Positions 16,256-25,786 of a DNA stretch of 64,000 bases are shown here, piece by piece (position 1 is the stretch's first letter; each line of letters begins with the position of its first letter). The stretch covers positions 186,001 to 250,000 of the forward strand of contig JARLJW010000014.1 of the NCBI GenBank assembly GCA_031290985.1. Direction: 5' to 3'. The stretch is from Verrucomicrobiia bacterium. GTDB taxonomy: Bacteria; Verrucomicrobiota; Verrucomicrobiia; Limisphaerales; UBA11358. The translations under genes were made by a program, and so were the position numbers. The notes below the pieces were generated by a model that made no database searches, was not told the origin of the DNA, and worked only from the letters and a program-made list of their open reading frames with translations.

Positions 16256-17880
16256 AAACGATTACTGCAACACAATTATCACGATGCTGGCAGGGTTTCC
16301 TCTTGCTGCTTTTCGTGCCCGTGCTGGCCCGCGCGGGTGGCGACGAGGTGGTGGTCGTCTATAATTCCCGGCTGCCGGAATCCAAGGCCGTGGCCGAGCA
16401 TTACGCCGCCATGCGCCGGGTCCCCGCCGGCCAGGTATTTGGTTTAGCCCTCACGACCAATGAGGTGATGACCCGCGAGGAATTCACGGAGGACCTGCAA
16501 AAGCCGCTCGCGGCAAAACTCGAAGCCGCCAAGCTCTGGAAATTTGGCAGCATTCCGATCCCGGCCAATAATGGCCAGCCCGCGCGCACCGAGAACCGCG
16601 TCGTAGAATCAAAGATCCGCTATGCGGCATTATGCTACGGCGTGCCGCTCAAAATTGCGCCCAGTTCAATGATTGAGGAACTGGAACAAAAGATGACCCG
16701 CGAGGATTTCCGCCGGAACGAGGCGGCGGTCGATTCGGAACTCACCTGGCTGCCGGTTTCCCGAAGCAACATCCCGCTGACCGGAGTGTTGCCGAACACG
16801 TTTTACACCAAGACAAACCGGGCGGCCTTGAATTGCACGAACGGCATCCTGCTCGTCACCCGCCTCGACGGCCCCTCGTTCGAGATTGCAAACCACCTGG
16901 TGGACAAGGCCATGGAGGCGGAAAGCAATGGGTTTTGGGGCCGCGCGTATTTTGATGCGCGCGGGCTGGACCGGACCAACGCCTATTTTCAAGGCGATGC
17001 GTGGATCCTGACCGCCGCCGAAATCTGCCGCCTGCAGGGCTTTGATGTGGAGACGGACACCAACGCAGAAACTTGGCGGGCTTCAGCGCCGATGAGTCAT
17101 ATTGCCTTTTATGCCGGCTGGTATGCGGACTGGGTCAATGGGCCATTTCTGGAAAGACAGGTGGAATTCATGCCCGGCGCCTTTGCCTATCATCTGCACT
17201 CATACAGCGCTGACAGCTTGCGCACCACCAATCGTAATTGGTGCGGTCCCCTGCTGGCCCTCGGCGCCACTTGTACCATGGGAAACGTATATGAGCCATA
17301 TTTGCAGTGCACCCCGAACATCGCCTTCTTCGCCGAGATGTTGTGCGGCGGCTGGACCTTCGGCGAATCCGCGTGGGCCTCGGAAATCGTCGTGTCCTGG
17401 CAGACCACCATGATCGGCGACCCCCTGTACCAGCCGTTCAAAAAGGCCCCGCCGGCGCTGCACGCCGAACTGGAGCGCAACCACAACCCCCTCATTGAAT
17501 GGTCGCTCAACCGGCTGATGAACCTCGATCTGGCCCGCGGCGTCCGCGCGCCCATGCTCTCCTCGTTCCTGGAAAGTTCGCCGTTGACCGCCCAAAGCGC
17601 CGTGCTCACCGAAAAGCTGGCCCAGCTTTATGACATGCAGGGCAAACCATCTTCAGCCCTGGACGCCTGGCGGCAGGCCTTGAAGTTGAACCCGTCGCCG
17701 CACCAGCGCATCCGCCTGCACCTCATCCTCGGGGAAAAATTGCTGGCGGCGGGCCGTAATCAGGATGCGGTGGAAAACTGGAGCCAGCTCATCGCGGATT
17801 CACCGGATTACCCCGGGCTGCCGGACATCCGGGAAAAACTGAAGCAACTTGAACAAAAGATCGCCGCCGGAAAAAAATAG
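16252..17880 (+). CDS. TIGR03790-family exported protein with C-terminal TPR-like repeats
   Basis: A 542-residue protein with a signal peptide (about 1-28). The segment VVVVYNSRLPESKAVAEHYA followed by MRRVPAGQVFGL is the hallmark of the TIGR03790 family, whose members are exported and uncharacterised. CYGVPLKI, LVTRLDGP and SYSADSLRT are further family landmarks as I recall them. The last 100 residues (about 440-540) look like two TPR units (MQGKPSSALDAWRQALKLNP and GRNQDAVENWSQLI). It overlaps GH5 by 4 bp and is followed by tatD after 2 bp. Confidence 0.8.
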   Translation: MKTITATQLSRCWQGFLLLLFVPVLARAGGDEVVVVYNSRLPESKAVAEHYAAMRRVPAGQVFGLALTTNEVMTREEFTEDLQKPLAAKLEAAKLWKFGSIPIPANNGQPARTENRVVESKIRYAALCYGVPLKIAPSSMIEELEQKMTREDFRRNEAAVDSELTWLPVSRSNIPLTGVLPNTFYTKTNRAALNCTNGILLVTRLDGPSFEIANHLVDKAMEAESNGFWGRAYFDARGLDRTNAYFQGDAWILTAAEICRLQGFDVETDTNAETWRASAPMSHIAFYAGWYADWVNGPFLERQVEFMPGAFAYHLHSYSADSLRTTNRNWCGPLLALGATCTMGNVYEPYLQCTPNIAFFAEMLCGGWTFGESAWASEIVVSWQTTMIGDPLYQPFKKAPPALHAELERNHNPLIEWSLNRLMNLDLARGVRAPMLSSFLESSPLTAQSAVLTEKLAQLYDMQGKPSSALDAWRQALKLNPSPHQRIRLHLILGEKLLAAGRNQDAVENWSQLIADSPDYPGLPDIREKLKQLEQKIAAGKK

Positions 17881-17882
17881 CC

Positions 17883-18689
17883 ATGGCCGTATTTTTTGAC
17901 ACCCACGCGCATCTCGATTATCCGGAGTACCACCCGGACTTTTCCGAAGTGCTGGCCCGCGCGGAAGCTGCCGGCATCACGAAGGTCATCTCCATCGCCA
18001 CCGACCTGGACAGCAGCCGCCGCGCGCTCGCGCTCGCGGAAAAATACCCGATGATCTACGCCGCCGTCGGCTGGCATCCCAGCAACGCCCATGAGGCCCC
18101 AACCGACATCCGCGCGGAACTGCGCGAGCTTGCCCGCCACCCCAAGGCCGTCGCCATCGGCGAATGCGGGCTGGATTATCACCGCCTGCCCAGCGCGGCT
18201 GGCGGCAGCGCGGAGGAGGATGCGCGCTACAAGGAGAAGCAGGCGGAAATTTTCCGGCAACAACTCGAAGTCGCGGTGGAAACCGGGCTAAACTGCGTCA
18301 TCCACCAGCGCAGTTCGTTCGATGACTTGTTCGCCCAGATCCAGCCGTTCGCGCCGCAGACCCGCGGCGTATTTCATTGCTTCGGTGAAAGCGTGGACCG
18401 GCTGCAAAAAATCCTGTCGCTCGGCTGGCTGGTGAGCTACACCGGCATTGTGACATTCAAGAACGGCCAGAACATCCGTGAGGCCGTGGCCGCAACGCCC
18501 CTGGACAAATTTATGCTCGAGACCGACTGTCCGTACCTCGCCCCCGTACCCTATCGGGGCAAGCGCTGTGAACCCGCCTATGTGAAGGAGATTTCCGAGA
18601 CGGTTGCGCAGGTAAAACTATGTTCGCTGGAGGAATTGAGCGCGGCAACCTGCCGCAACGCCCACGCATTTTTCGCCAAAATGCGTTGA
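17883..18689 (+). CDS. tatD: TatD-family metal-dependent hydrolase/DNase
   Basis: A 268-residue TIM-barrel hydrolase of the amidohydrolase superfamily. Metal ligands are visible in FDTHAHLDY (residues 5-13), the Glu in AIGECGLDYHR, a His in CVIHQRS, a His in GVFHCFGE and the Asp in LETDCPYLAPVPYRGK. TatD enzymes are magnesium-dependent 3'-5' exonucleases acting in DNA repair and RNA turnover. It carries a short insert after LDYHR (GGSAEEDARYKEKQ). It is the last gene of the MBL-GH5-TIGR03790 run. Confidence 0.92.
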   Translation: MAVFFDTHAHLDYPEYHPDFSEVLARAEAAGITKVISIATDLDSSRRALALAEKYPMIYAAVGWHPSNAHEAPTDIRAELRELARHPKAVAIGECGLDYHRLPSAAGGSAEEDARYKEKQAEIFRQQLEVAVETGLNCVIHQRSSFDDLFAQIQPFAPQTRGVFHCFGESVDRLQKILSLGWLVSYTGIVTFKNGQNIREAVAATPLDKFMLETDCPYLAPVPYRGKRCEPAYVKEISETVAQVKLCSLEELSAATCRNAHAFFAKMR

Positions 18690-19003
18690 TGCCTCAAAGT
18701 CATCCACGCGTCCATTTTTTCGGCAAGCCCCGTTTTTGCCGCCGGCAACGTCATCCCGGTAAAAGATTCCCGAGGCCACGCCGGCGGCCGGCGACTTTTG
18801 CCGGTCGAGGCGATTGACACTTTTCCATTGGGAATATTGAGGAAAAATCTTCCGGCTGAAGTCCGGTTTTTGACTACCTGAAAAAGGGTAAACCGCTGTT
18901 TCTCAAGGCTAAAAAGTGGCATCGCACTTGCGATGGGTTAGGGCATGAGTTGAAACATTTTTCACCGGGTGTTTCACCGAAATTGAAAAACTAATTTAAC
19001 GTA
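18690..19003. other. Intergenic region, 314 bp
   Basis: No credible frame. It holds an AT-rich stretch (18815-18915) and the sigma-54-like motif at 18917-18931, which reads toward the lipoprotein gene. A weak CGGCAAG/TTTTTGCCG inverted repeat near 18720-18743 might terminate the upstream operon. Confidence 0.5.
18917..18931 (+). promoter_or_regulatory. Candidate sigma-54 (-24/-12) promoter
   Basis: TGGCATCGCACTTGC: TGGCA and TTGC at the exact consensus spacing of the -24/-12 elements. The predicted start would be near 18943, giving a leader of about 60 nt before the lipoprotein gene at 19004. The A-rich stretch before it (GCTAAAAAG) is compatible. Activator sites are not identified. Confidence 0.45.
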
Positions 19004-19399
19004 ATGAAAAAATCACTTTTACTGTCTTTGGCGGCCCTGCCCGTCATCCTCTCATCCTGCGCCACGCCGCAGCCGCCCCAAGCCTATCACAACACCGACA
19101 GCACCGCGCTGGTCATCGATGCCGTGGATGCGCGTTCCAGCCGGATCATCATGCCGACCCCGTCCGGCCCGATCGCCAACGACCAGATTCTCTCGACCGC
19201 CCGCCAGTTGCCGCAGCACCAGACCGCCGTCGTCATCCTCGAAAATTACAACGAGCCGCAGGCCGGGGATGAATTCCGCAACCGCGGGACCCCGTGGTTC
19301 ATCGGTCTGCGTTGCCTCGGCTACGAGCATATCGTCTTCCTGCAGGGCAATGGCGCCGGCAATCCCGAAGGCCTCATAACGGTTGCCAAATACGACTGA
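19004..19399 (+). CDS. Putative lipoprotein
   Basis: A 131-residue protein with a lipoprotein signal peptide (MKKSLLLSLAALPVILSSC, Cys19). The mature region contains TAVVILENYNEP and GLRCLGYEHIVFLQGNG, a strand-helix-strand pattern that faintly recalls a rhodanese-like fold, but the rhodanese active-site loop is not recognisable. No family assigned. A sigma-54-like motif lies upstream and a terminator follows 20 bp after the stop, so it appears to be a single-gene unit. Confidence 0.75.
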   Translation: MKKSLLLSLAALPVILSSCATPQPPQAYHNTDSTALVIDAVDARSSRIIMPTPSGPIANDQILSTARQLPQHQTAVVILENYNEPQAGDEFRNRGTPWFIGLRCLGYEHIVFLQGNGAGNPEGLITVAKYD

Positions 19400-19419
19400 T
19401 CTTTTCATGGGTTGGGGTG

Positions 19420-19465
19420 ACGGCCCGCTGCTGCCACTGTTTGGCATCGGCGGGCCGTTTTATTT
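19420..19465 (+). terminator. Intrinsic terminator of the lipoprotein gene
   Basis: ACGGCCCGC (19420-19428) pairs with GCGGGCCGT (19450-19458), with an inner TGCC/GGCA pairing, followed by TTTATTT. It also argues that the next gene starts downstream, at 19512, and not at an earlier in-frame start. Confidence 0.75.
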
Positions 19466-19511
19466 GCCATTGCCCTGCAACCATTCCGACGTATATTTCG
19501 TCCACGAACGT

Positions 19512-19775
19512 ATGACACGGCAACAAGTCCTCGACCTCTACTTCCTCGACGCCAGGCACAAGCTCGTAGAACTCGCCGCCTTCCTTGACCGGGCCGAGCG
19601 CGCCACCGGCAAGGATGATTTCCGCCTGCAAGCCTTCCGCGCCGCCCTCAGCAAGCTCGCTGGCAAAAAGAAGCACAAGGCCAGGGCCGTCTTACTGGCC
19701 TTCAGCGACCCAACCGCCAAGCCGGTCGCCAAGGCGCCCGGCAAAGGTGCAGTCGGCGCATTTAATGGAAAATAA
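19512..19775 (+). CDS. Small conserved protein, unknown function
   Basis: An 87-residue helical protein beginning [20 protein letters not shown], with [12 protein letters not shown] and [10 protein letters not shown] and a basic stretch (KKKHKARAV). I have a memory of similar short proteins next to TatD-like hydrolases in verrucomicrobial and planctomycete genomes, possibly in ebo-type clusters, but cannot verify it. The ATG at 19512 is chosen because it follows the terminator and removes an unlikely leader. It lies 38 bp before the TatD-like gene, probably in one operon. Confidence 0.6.
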   Translation: MTRQQVLDLYFLDARHKLVELAAFLDRAERATGKDDFRLQAFRAALSKLAGKKKHKARAVLLAFSDPTAKPVAKAPGKGAVGAFNGK

Positions 19776-19813
19776 GCATAAGTCGTCACCGCCGCTCTTC
19801 TCTCAACATTATC

Positions 19814-20620
19814 ATGCGTTACATCGAACCCCACGCCCACATGGTCAGCCGCACGACGGACGACTACGAACGCATGGCGTTTGCCGGGTGCGCGGCCGTC
19901 TGCGAACCGGCGTTCTGGGCCGGCTTTGACCGCAGTTCTCCCGCCGGTTTTCACGACTATTTCTGCCAGCTCACCGAGCATGAGCCGAGACGCGCCGCCA
20001 AGTTCGGCCTGAAACATTTTTCCTGGCTCTGCATCAATTCCAAGGAGGCCGAGGATGTGCAACTGGCCGCGGAGGTCATCGCCCTCATCCCCCAGTTTCT
20101 CGACCGCCCAAACGTCCTCGGCATCGGCGAGATCGGCCTGAACAAAAATTCCCGCAACGAACTGCGCGTGCTGGAGATGCAGGTTGAACTCGCCGCCAAA
20201 TATCAGCAGCTCATCCTCGTCCACACACCGCACCTCGAGGATAAATTGAAGGGCACGCGCCTCATTCTGGACGTCCTGAAGAACGACCCGCGCATCCGGC
20301 CGGAGCGCGTCATCATCGACCACGTTGAGGAACACACGGTGGCCATGGTACTGGACCGCGGCATGTGGGCCGGCATGACGCTTTATCCCGAAACCAAATG
20401 CACCCCCGCGCGGGCCGTCGATATTTTGGAAATCTACGGCCACGAACGCCTTTGGCTAAACAGTGCGTGCGACTGGGGCGTTAGCGATCCGCTGGCCGTG
20501 CCGAAAACCGCGCTGGAAATGAAACGCCGCGGCCATGTCGCCGCCGCCATCGACCAGGTCATTTTTCAAAACCCGCAAAAATTCCTGCGGCAATCGAAGA
20601 ACTTCAAACTGCCAAAGTGA
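19814..20620 (+). CDS. TatD-like metal-dependent hydrolase (EboB-like)
   Basis: A 268-residue amidohydrolase-superfamily protein distinct from the tatD at 17883. It starts [17 protein letters not shown] (metal-binding HAH) and has [30 protein letters not shown] and [11 protein letters not shown] (late metal-binding Asp). This pattern fits the TatD-related hydrolase found in ebo (EDB) gene clusters for a putative prenylated metabolite, but the UbiA-like and sugar-isomerase-like ebo partners are absent from this window. It is convergent with the S53 peptidase gene, 3 bp between stops. Substrate unknown. Confidence 0.75.
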   Translation: MRYIEPHAHMVSRTTDDYERMAFAGCAAVCEPAFWAGFDRSSPAGFHDYFCQLTEHEPRRAAKFGLKHFSWLCINSKEAEDVQLAAEVIALIPQFLDRPNVLGIGEIGLNKNSRNELRVLEMQVELAAKYQQLILVHTPHLEDKLKGTRLILDVLKNDPRIRPERVIIDHVEEHTVAMVLDRGMWAGMTLYPETKCTPARAVDILEIYGHERLWLNSACDWGVSDPLAVPKTALEMKRRGHVAAAIDQVIFQNPQKFLRQSKNFKLPK

Positions 20621-20623
20621 CCA

Positions 20624-23287
20624 TCACGGCACCAGCACCAGGCGATAAAACCTCATGTCGCCCGCGTTAACAATATTCGTATCGACAAAACTGCAGACAT
20701 TCGTCACAGCAGTGATGCTGCCGATGCTTTGCCAGTCCGCCGCCGCCAGGTTGGTTGTGGCCTGGATCTCATAATTCAGTCCCCCCAACGAGTTCCAAAC
20801 CAGCTGCAAATCAGTGCTATTGAAGGTCGCGCTGCCCAGTGCCACCGGAGGAATCAACGTCACCGACACATCATCCATGCCAAAATAATTTGGGTCATTG
20901 CGCGCGGCAAACTGCAGGTCGGTATTGGTGCCGGCTCCCGCCACCACAAATTGGAAAACCGTCCAGCCAAACGCGGGCGGCGCAAAGAGACTGACCAGGT
21001 TCGTGCCACCCCAGGAAGCGATGAATTCCTGACCGCTCCCCGATAGTGGATTATCCAACCAGAAGGAAAGTTGGTACAGCTGCTCTGGCTGTGTCGGCAA
21101 CGTTTGGGTCCAGGTCGCCCGAAATCCACCCTCCCCCAGAAACGCGCCATATTCCCCGGAGTGGACGATTCCGCCGGTGGCAAATTGACCTTCCGTCGCC
21201 ACCGCATTGTACACCAGCGTTCCGATCTTCTTATCGCCCACTAAGGTCCAGCCGGTGAAATCGCCCGTTTCAAATCCGCCATTCAAGACAATGGTATCGC
21301 GCAATTCCAGATCCAGGCCAATGGACTGGATGAGCGATTGTTCCAGATTCGTCACCGACAGCGCCGCCAGGTGGCTGCCGAGCGGCAGCATCTCTGCACC
21401 CGTCAATGTCAGGATGATATTGGTCGAATCGTTCGCAACCAGCGTGCCGCTCGTCGCCGAGACCGTCAGCCACGCCGGCATGTCGCCGAGTGCCCAGTCC
21501 AAGTCCGTTGCGCTGATGTTCGTCAAAGTGATGCTCCAGTTCGACTGGGTAAATGGCCCGCCGACCAGGCCGTAGGCAAAATAAGTCATCTGCGGCAGGA
21601 TCAGCAGATTCTCCGGCGTGGTCAGCAGGTTGATGAGATTGGTCCCCGCCGGCGTGCCCCAGCCGGTGCAAAGATCGTAGCCCGGCACGGCATAAAAATC
21701 CGCCGGACTCGCACCGTTGGTGTTATTGCCCGTGATGATGTCATGAAAGGTGGTGCCGTAGTTCGTTCCCTTGCAGATTGCGTAGAGCGCCGGGTTGAGA
21801 AACCCAACCGGCGGCTGTCCCAGTTGCGCGGCCTGCTGGTTGACGAGCGCCATAAAACCCGCCCACAACGGCGCGGCGCAACTCGTGCCACCTTGGTTCG
21901 TGATCGTCACGCCGTTACCGGCAATCTCAAATATGCCATCGGCCGTCAGCGCCACATCCGGCAGGTTGCGCATCAGGGTCGAACCGTGATTCGTTTCCAT
22001 GTCGATGTGGGCTTGCCACGCGGGGATGCCATAAAATTGACTTATCCCCCCGCCGCTGCCCAGATACCGGCCGCTCACCGGGTCATAGCCGCTGTTCCAA
22101 GCGGTTTCAGAGACATAATTGCCATCCACATCCGTTGTCAGCGTCGTCCCGCCAACTTGGGTGATGTTTGGACTGTCACCCGGAAAGGGAATCGCACCGG
22201 TATAAGCGTCATCATCCCCGGTCGCATCGAAGAACGATTGCCCCTGGGCCGCCATTTGCTGGAAGATTTGTTCCGCCTCCGCTTCTGGTCCACCCCCGCC
22301 CCATGAGCAGCTCAATTGTCTGGCCAGATTGTCGTTGGCCATCTGGTTAAGCACATCCACCCACGGACTCGGATTCGGCGCTTCATAGACGTAGATGTTT
22401 GATATCCCCGGCGCCATCGCGAGGGACATCTCGATATCGAGCGCGACCTCAACGTTCCCGATCCCGGGCGCGCCCACCCCGCCATTCACCGGCACCACCA
22501 CGATGGGCGGCAGCGTGGCGAGCCCGTTGGTACTCGCGTAATTCGTGATGTCCTCCGGATAAAACCCGTCAAATTGCAGCAGCCCAATGCTCTCGCCCGC
22601 GCCAGTCAATGGCGTGCCCGGAACATACGCATTGCGTAAATCTGCGGCCAGCAGGCTGCCGCCGGGACCGGAACCGTCGCGCGGCGCGGCGGTGTTGCTC
22701 CGTGTCGCCGGGCCGATATGATAATTTGGATGCGGCAAGGAATAGTTGTCCAGCCCGCTGACATGCAGGATCGCCAGCGCCCCATCCACGGACGGCTCGG
22801 CATCCGGCGCAAAGAAATTTCTCGATTCCAGCGGATGCCGGTAAGTCTGCAACCGCACATGAAATGCCCGCTCCACATCGGCCGCTTTTCCCTTCACATC
22901 CACCAGCAGGCGGTTGGAATGGGTGCCCACGATTTTAAAGCCGTTTGTTGTCGCGAAGCGCTGGACCGCCGCATAATCCTCCGGGGTCGGGCCGAACCGC
23001 GCGGTGAATTCCGTCGGTGTCAGGTAATGATGAAACTGCGGGCTCGTCGGATCATAGATCTCCCGGAGCAAATTGGTCAGCGCGGCCGCATTGCGTAGCG
23101 GCAATCCGATGGCCAGCCGCAGCTCGTTCGTGCCGGCCATCCGCCCCAGCGAGGCGATTCTTCCCCGTGCCACCGCCACCGGAATATGGCTCGACCCCAG
23201 TTGTTTTTGTCCGGCAAAGACGGAATTCGATAGGAGAAGCCCCAAAACGACCGGCAAAATCCAACGTTTTATCGATGGCCCTTTCAC
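20624..23287 (-). CDS. Secreted S53-family (sedolisin) serine peptidase
   Basis: An 887-residue exported protein: signal peptide (about 1-26), pro-kumamolisin activation domain (about 30-175), then an S53 catalytic domain (about 210-555). Catalytic Glu and Asp are in EVALDIE, the oxyanion Asp in ATGDDD and the nucleophile Ser in GGTSCAAP. These enzymes are acid-active endopeptidases. The remaining 300 residues are beta-rich: an NGGFETGDFTGW segment like a carbohydrate-binding/DUF642-type module, then a C-terminal unit ending FYRLVLVP, a common verrucomicrobial tail. It lies 24 bp downstream of the GH9 gene, probably cotranscribed. Confidence 0.9.
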   Translation of the reverse strand: MKGPSIKRWILPVVLGLLLSNSVFAGQKQLGSSHIPVAVARGRIASLGRMAGTNELRLAIGLPLRNAAALTNLLREIYDPTSPQFHHYLTPTEFTARFGPTPEDYAAVQRFATTNGFKIVGTHSNRLLVDVKGKAADVERAFHVRLQTYRHPLESRNFFAPDAEPSVDGALAILHVSGLDNYSLPHPNYHIGPATRSNTAAPRDGSGPGGSLLAADLRNAYVPGTPLTGAGESIGLLQFDGFYPEDITNYASTNGLATLPPIVVVPVNGGVGAPGIGNVEVALDIEMSLAMAPGISNIYVYEAPNPSPWVDVLNQMANDNLARQLSCSWGGGGPEAEAEQIFQQMAAQGQSFFDATGDDDAYTGAIPFPGDSPNITQVGGTTLTTDVDGNYVSETAWNSGYDPVSGRYLGSGGGISQFYGIPAWQAHIDMETNHGSTLMRNLPDVALTADGIFEIAGNGVTITNQGGTSCAAPLWAGFMALVNQQAAQLGQPPVGFLNPALYAICKGTNYGTTFHDIITGNNTNGASPADFYAVPGYDLCTGWGTPAGTNLINLLTTPENLLILPQMTYFAYGLVGGPFTQSNWSITLTNISATDLDWALGDMPAWLTVSATSGTLVANDSTNIILTLTGAEMLPLGSHLAALSVTNLEQSLIQSIGLDLELRDTIVLNGGFETGDFTGWTLVGDKKIGTLVYNAVATEGQFATGGIVHSGEYGAFLGEGGFRATWTQTLPTQPEQLYQLSFWLDNPLSGSGQEFIASWGGTNLVSLFAPPAFGWTVFQFVVAGAGTNTDLQFAARNDPNYFGMDDVSVTLIPPVALGSATFNSTDLQLVWNSLGGLNYEIQATTNLAAADWQSIGSITAVTNVCSFVDTNIVNAGDMRFYRLVLVP

Positions 23288-23311
23288 GATTAGGTTTCGT
23301 ATAAAATAGCA

Positions 23312-25786
23312 TCATCCCCCGTCCAATGCGAACATCAAAATCGCCGAAGCAGTGCCATCCATGGTGGGTTCATTTGAAGAATAGTCCGCCATGTCATCAT
23401 GGTACACTGCCGGCCCTTGGAAGGCCGCCAGCGGGTCCGGCTCATGAATCGCCACTCCCTTGAGCGACATGAAGATACGATCATAGACCGGTCCATCCAC
23501 CAGTGCTCCGCGCACCATTCGGTGGGTGAGTTGCGTGGTCATCAGGTGGACATCCCCGGGGGATACGCTGCCAATTTCGGTGAACATCGTCGTGCCCCAC
23601 GGATTGCGCCCCAGCAACCAGTCCCGCTGCCGCGTGGCAAACGCCCGGTATCGCCCGTCGCCCGTCATGCGCTGATACAGGTCGCACTGCGTGATCAGCG
23701 CCACCGTCAAATTGTCCGAGCACCAGATGAACGGCACGCCAATGTCGTACGCATTCCTCTTCCCCGCCGCCACGCAGCGTTCAATGCCGGCACGATAATA
23801 ACCCGCCAGCATTTTTTGAAAACTGTGATCCACCAGATCATAAAGCCGGTAGTGCCCCGCGTTCATGAACGGATAATACTGATAATGCCCCGTCTGCTCC
23901 TGCCCCATCCAGCTCTCGTCCGCCGCCATCCCGGCATAACGTTTGGCATCGGTTAGAAACTCCGCCTCGCCCGTCGCCCGGAACAGTTCCGCCGCGCCCC
24001 ATTCCATGTCATCCGCCCACGTCGTTTCGGCGTAGCGATATTTTGAGAGGTATGAATTCCCCTGCTGCACACCTTCCTTGGCCCGGCCGAGCGCATACAC
24101 TTCCCGGCCCGCCTGCAGACAGCGGCGCGCAAAATCTTTCTGCTGCGGATCGTCCTTCCAGATCTGATATGCCAGCGCCATGGCCGCCGCATATCGCCCG
24201 GCGAGATTTGCCACCCCGGTGGATTCGCTCTGGTATTTCATCAACCCCTGCGGCTTGCCGGTGGCAAAATAAACCACGCGCGCGCCGCCCTTGCCCCAGC
24301 CGTAATCCGCCTGCTCATTCTGCGGCAAACGCCAGCCGTTATGATCCCGGTCATCCGCCACCTGGTGATAAAGCTGATCCGGCGCGGGGTGCAGCTTCAG
24401 CAGCCAATCCAGCCCCCAACGCGCCTCGTCAAGCACATCGAGAATGCCGTTCGCACCAGGCTGCCCCAGGGCATTGACGTGGTCCGCAAATCCGGCCCGG
24501 TTGGAACTAACCTCATACGCCAGCAGCATCTGCGCGGTCGCGCTGCCGGACGTGAGCAGATATTTCAACAGATCGCCCGCATCATGCCAGCCCCCCCGCG
24601 CATCGAACGGCGTGCCGTTCGTCAACGGCCCGTATGCCGTGCGCGCATCCAGTTGATGACAGTTCGTCTCCAGCCACGGATTGTAACCGCACCGCTGCTC
24701 CCGCATGAATTCCAGCAGTTGATCCGGCAATTGCGCGTAGAGCCCATTGCCGATGCCGAACGGAAATGACTTCGCCTTGCCGCAGCCCAGCACATATGTC
24801 CCCGGCGTTTTGAACTGGGTGAAGTCCAGTTCCGCATAATTTGTGAACTGCCCCCACATCGCCGCAATCGGCTTCGTGCGGCCGGTGAAAACCGTTTTCT
24901 GCGTCGCCGCGTCCACGAGCGAAAACGTCCCCGGCAATGCCGCCTTTGAAAAGGCCAGCCCCGGCTTCACCTCCGCCGGGCCAAACCCGACTTGATTCAC
25001 GCGCAAAAAAACTTCATCCGCCGCCGGCGCCAGCAATTCATCCACGCGCACGAACTCATACCCCTTCGCCGCCAGCAGATCCAGCAGCTCGCCAAAGCGC
25101 GCCGCAAATTTATCCGTCCGCTCCGGCCCGCTGCCGAGATGCAGCAGCAAAATGAATCCGTTCAACCCATGCGGGTCTTCGTTCTCCCGCTTCACGATGC
25201 TGTCAAAAATCTTCTGTGACGAAACAAAGTTCGGGTCCGCATCCGCCATGTAATCCGCATTCGCCCGCGTCCCGGCGGTAAAATCCACCAGCGTCAGCCC
25301 CAGTTCATGGCTCCACGTCACGATGTCGCGGTTGTAATACTCGAACGGCGGCAGAAAATATTTCACCCCGGAAAGCGCCACGCCCGCGCGCTGCAGCTTT
25401 TGCAAGTTCGACCGGAGATCGGCGCGGAATTCTGCACGCGACACCAGGTTCGTCTTCGGTCCGTCCCAAGGACAATACAACACGTGCTTGTCCGAATGCG
25501 GCCCGACATAATGCCCCTCCTTGACCATGCGCCCGATGAGCGGGGCAAAACCGGCGTTCGTCAAAAAATCGCCGGTCACGAAGAATGATCCGTGCCCGTT
25601 ATGCCGCGTGAGTTCGTTCAAGATTGTCTCCCCGCCTTCTGCATACGAATGCCCGGTGAAGGCAAACGCGATCCGCTTGCGATCCGTGTCGCCGCGCACG
25701 ATGCCGCCCTCGCTCAATTGCCAGTCCGCCCGCGCCACCAACGCCGCGCAGCCCAGCAAAACCAAAATGATTGCCCTTGTTTTCAT
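23312..25786 (-). CDS. Secreted fusion: polysaccharide deacetylase-like domain plus glycoside hydrolase family 9
   Basis: An 824-residue exported protein (signal peptide about 1-20). Residues about 35-255 resemble a NodB/CE4 deacetylase: GHGSFFVTGDFL and the metal-site motif GPHSDKH are present, but the usual first motif TFDDGP reads AFTGHSYAEGG, so the catalytic Asp pair is missing. Residues about 265-345 look like an N-terminal Ig-like cellulase domain (LRVNQVGFGP). The GH9 catalytic domain follows, with GGWHDAGDLLKY, GRNPWGTT and the acid Glu in SSNEPTMDGTA. It overlaps rsmI by 4 bp. Likely beta-glucan degradation; deacetylase activity is doubtful. Confidence 0.88.
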   Translation of the reverse strand: MKTRAIILVLLGCAALVARADWQLSEGGIVRGDTDRKRIAFAFTGHSYAEGGETILNELTRHNGHGSFFVTGDFLTNAGFAPLIGRMVKEGHYVGPHSDKHVLYCPWDGPKTNLVSRAEFRADLRSNLQKLQRAGVALSGVKYFLPPFEYYNRDIVTWSHELGLTLVDFTAGTRANADYMADADPNFVSSQKIFDSIVKRENEDPHGLNGFILLLHLGSGPERTDKFAARFGELLDLLAAKGYEFVRVDELLAPAADEVFLRVNQVGFGPAEVKPGLAFSKAALPGTFSLVDAATQKTVFTGRTKPIAAMWGQFTNYAELDFTQFKTPGTYVLGCGKAKSFPFGIGNGLYAQLPDQLLEFMREQRCGYNPWLETNCHQLDARTAYGPLTNGTPFDARGGWHDAGDLLKYLLTSGSATAQMLLAYEVSSNRAGFADHVNALGQPGANGILDVLDEARWGLDWLLKLHPAPDQLYHQVADDRDHNGWRLPQNEQADYGWGKGGARVVYFATGKPQGLMKYQSESTGVANLAGRYAAAMALAYQIWKDDPQQKDFARRCLQAGREVYALGRAKEGVQQGNSYLSKYRYAETTWADDMEWGAAELFRATGEAEFLTDAKRYAGMAADESWMGQEQTGHYQYYPFMNAGHYRLYDLVDHSFQKMLAGYYRAGIERCVAAGKRNAYDIGVPFIWCSDNLTVALITQCDLYQRMTGDGRYRAFATRQRDWLLGRNPWGTTMFTEIGSVSPGDVHLMTTQLTHRMVRGALVDGPVYDRIFMSLKGVAIHEPDPLAAFQGPAVYHDDMADYSSNEPTMDGTASAILMFALDGG

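Noticed and set aside
19383-19511. Longer N-terminus for the small protein at 19512
   Set aside because: It would translate through the intrinsic terminator at 19420-19465.
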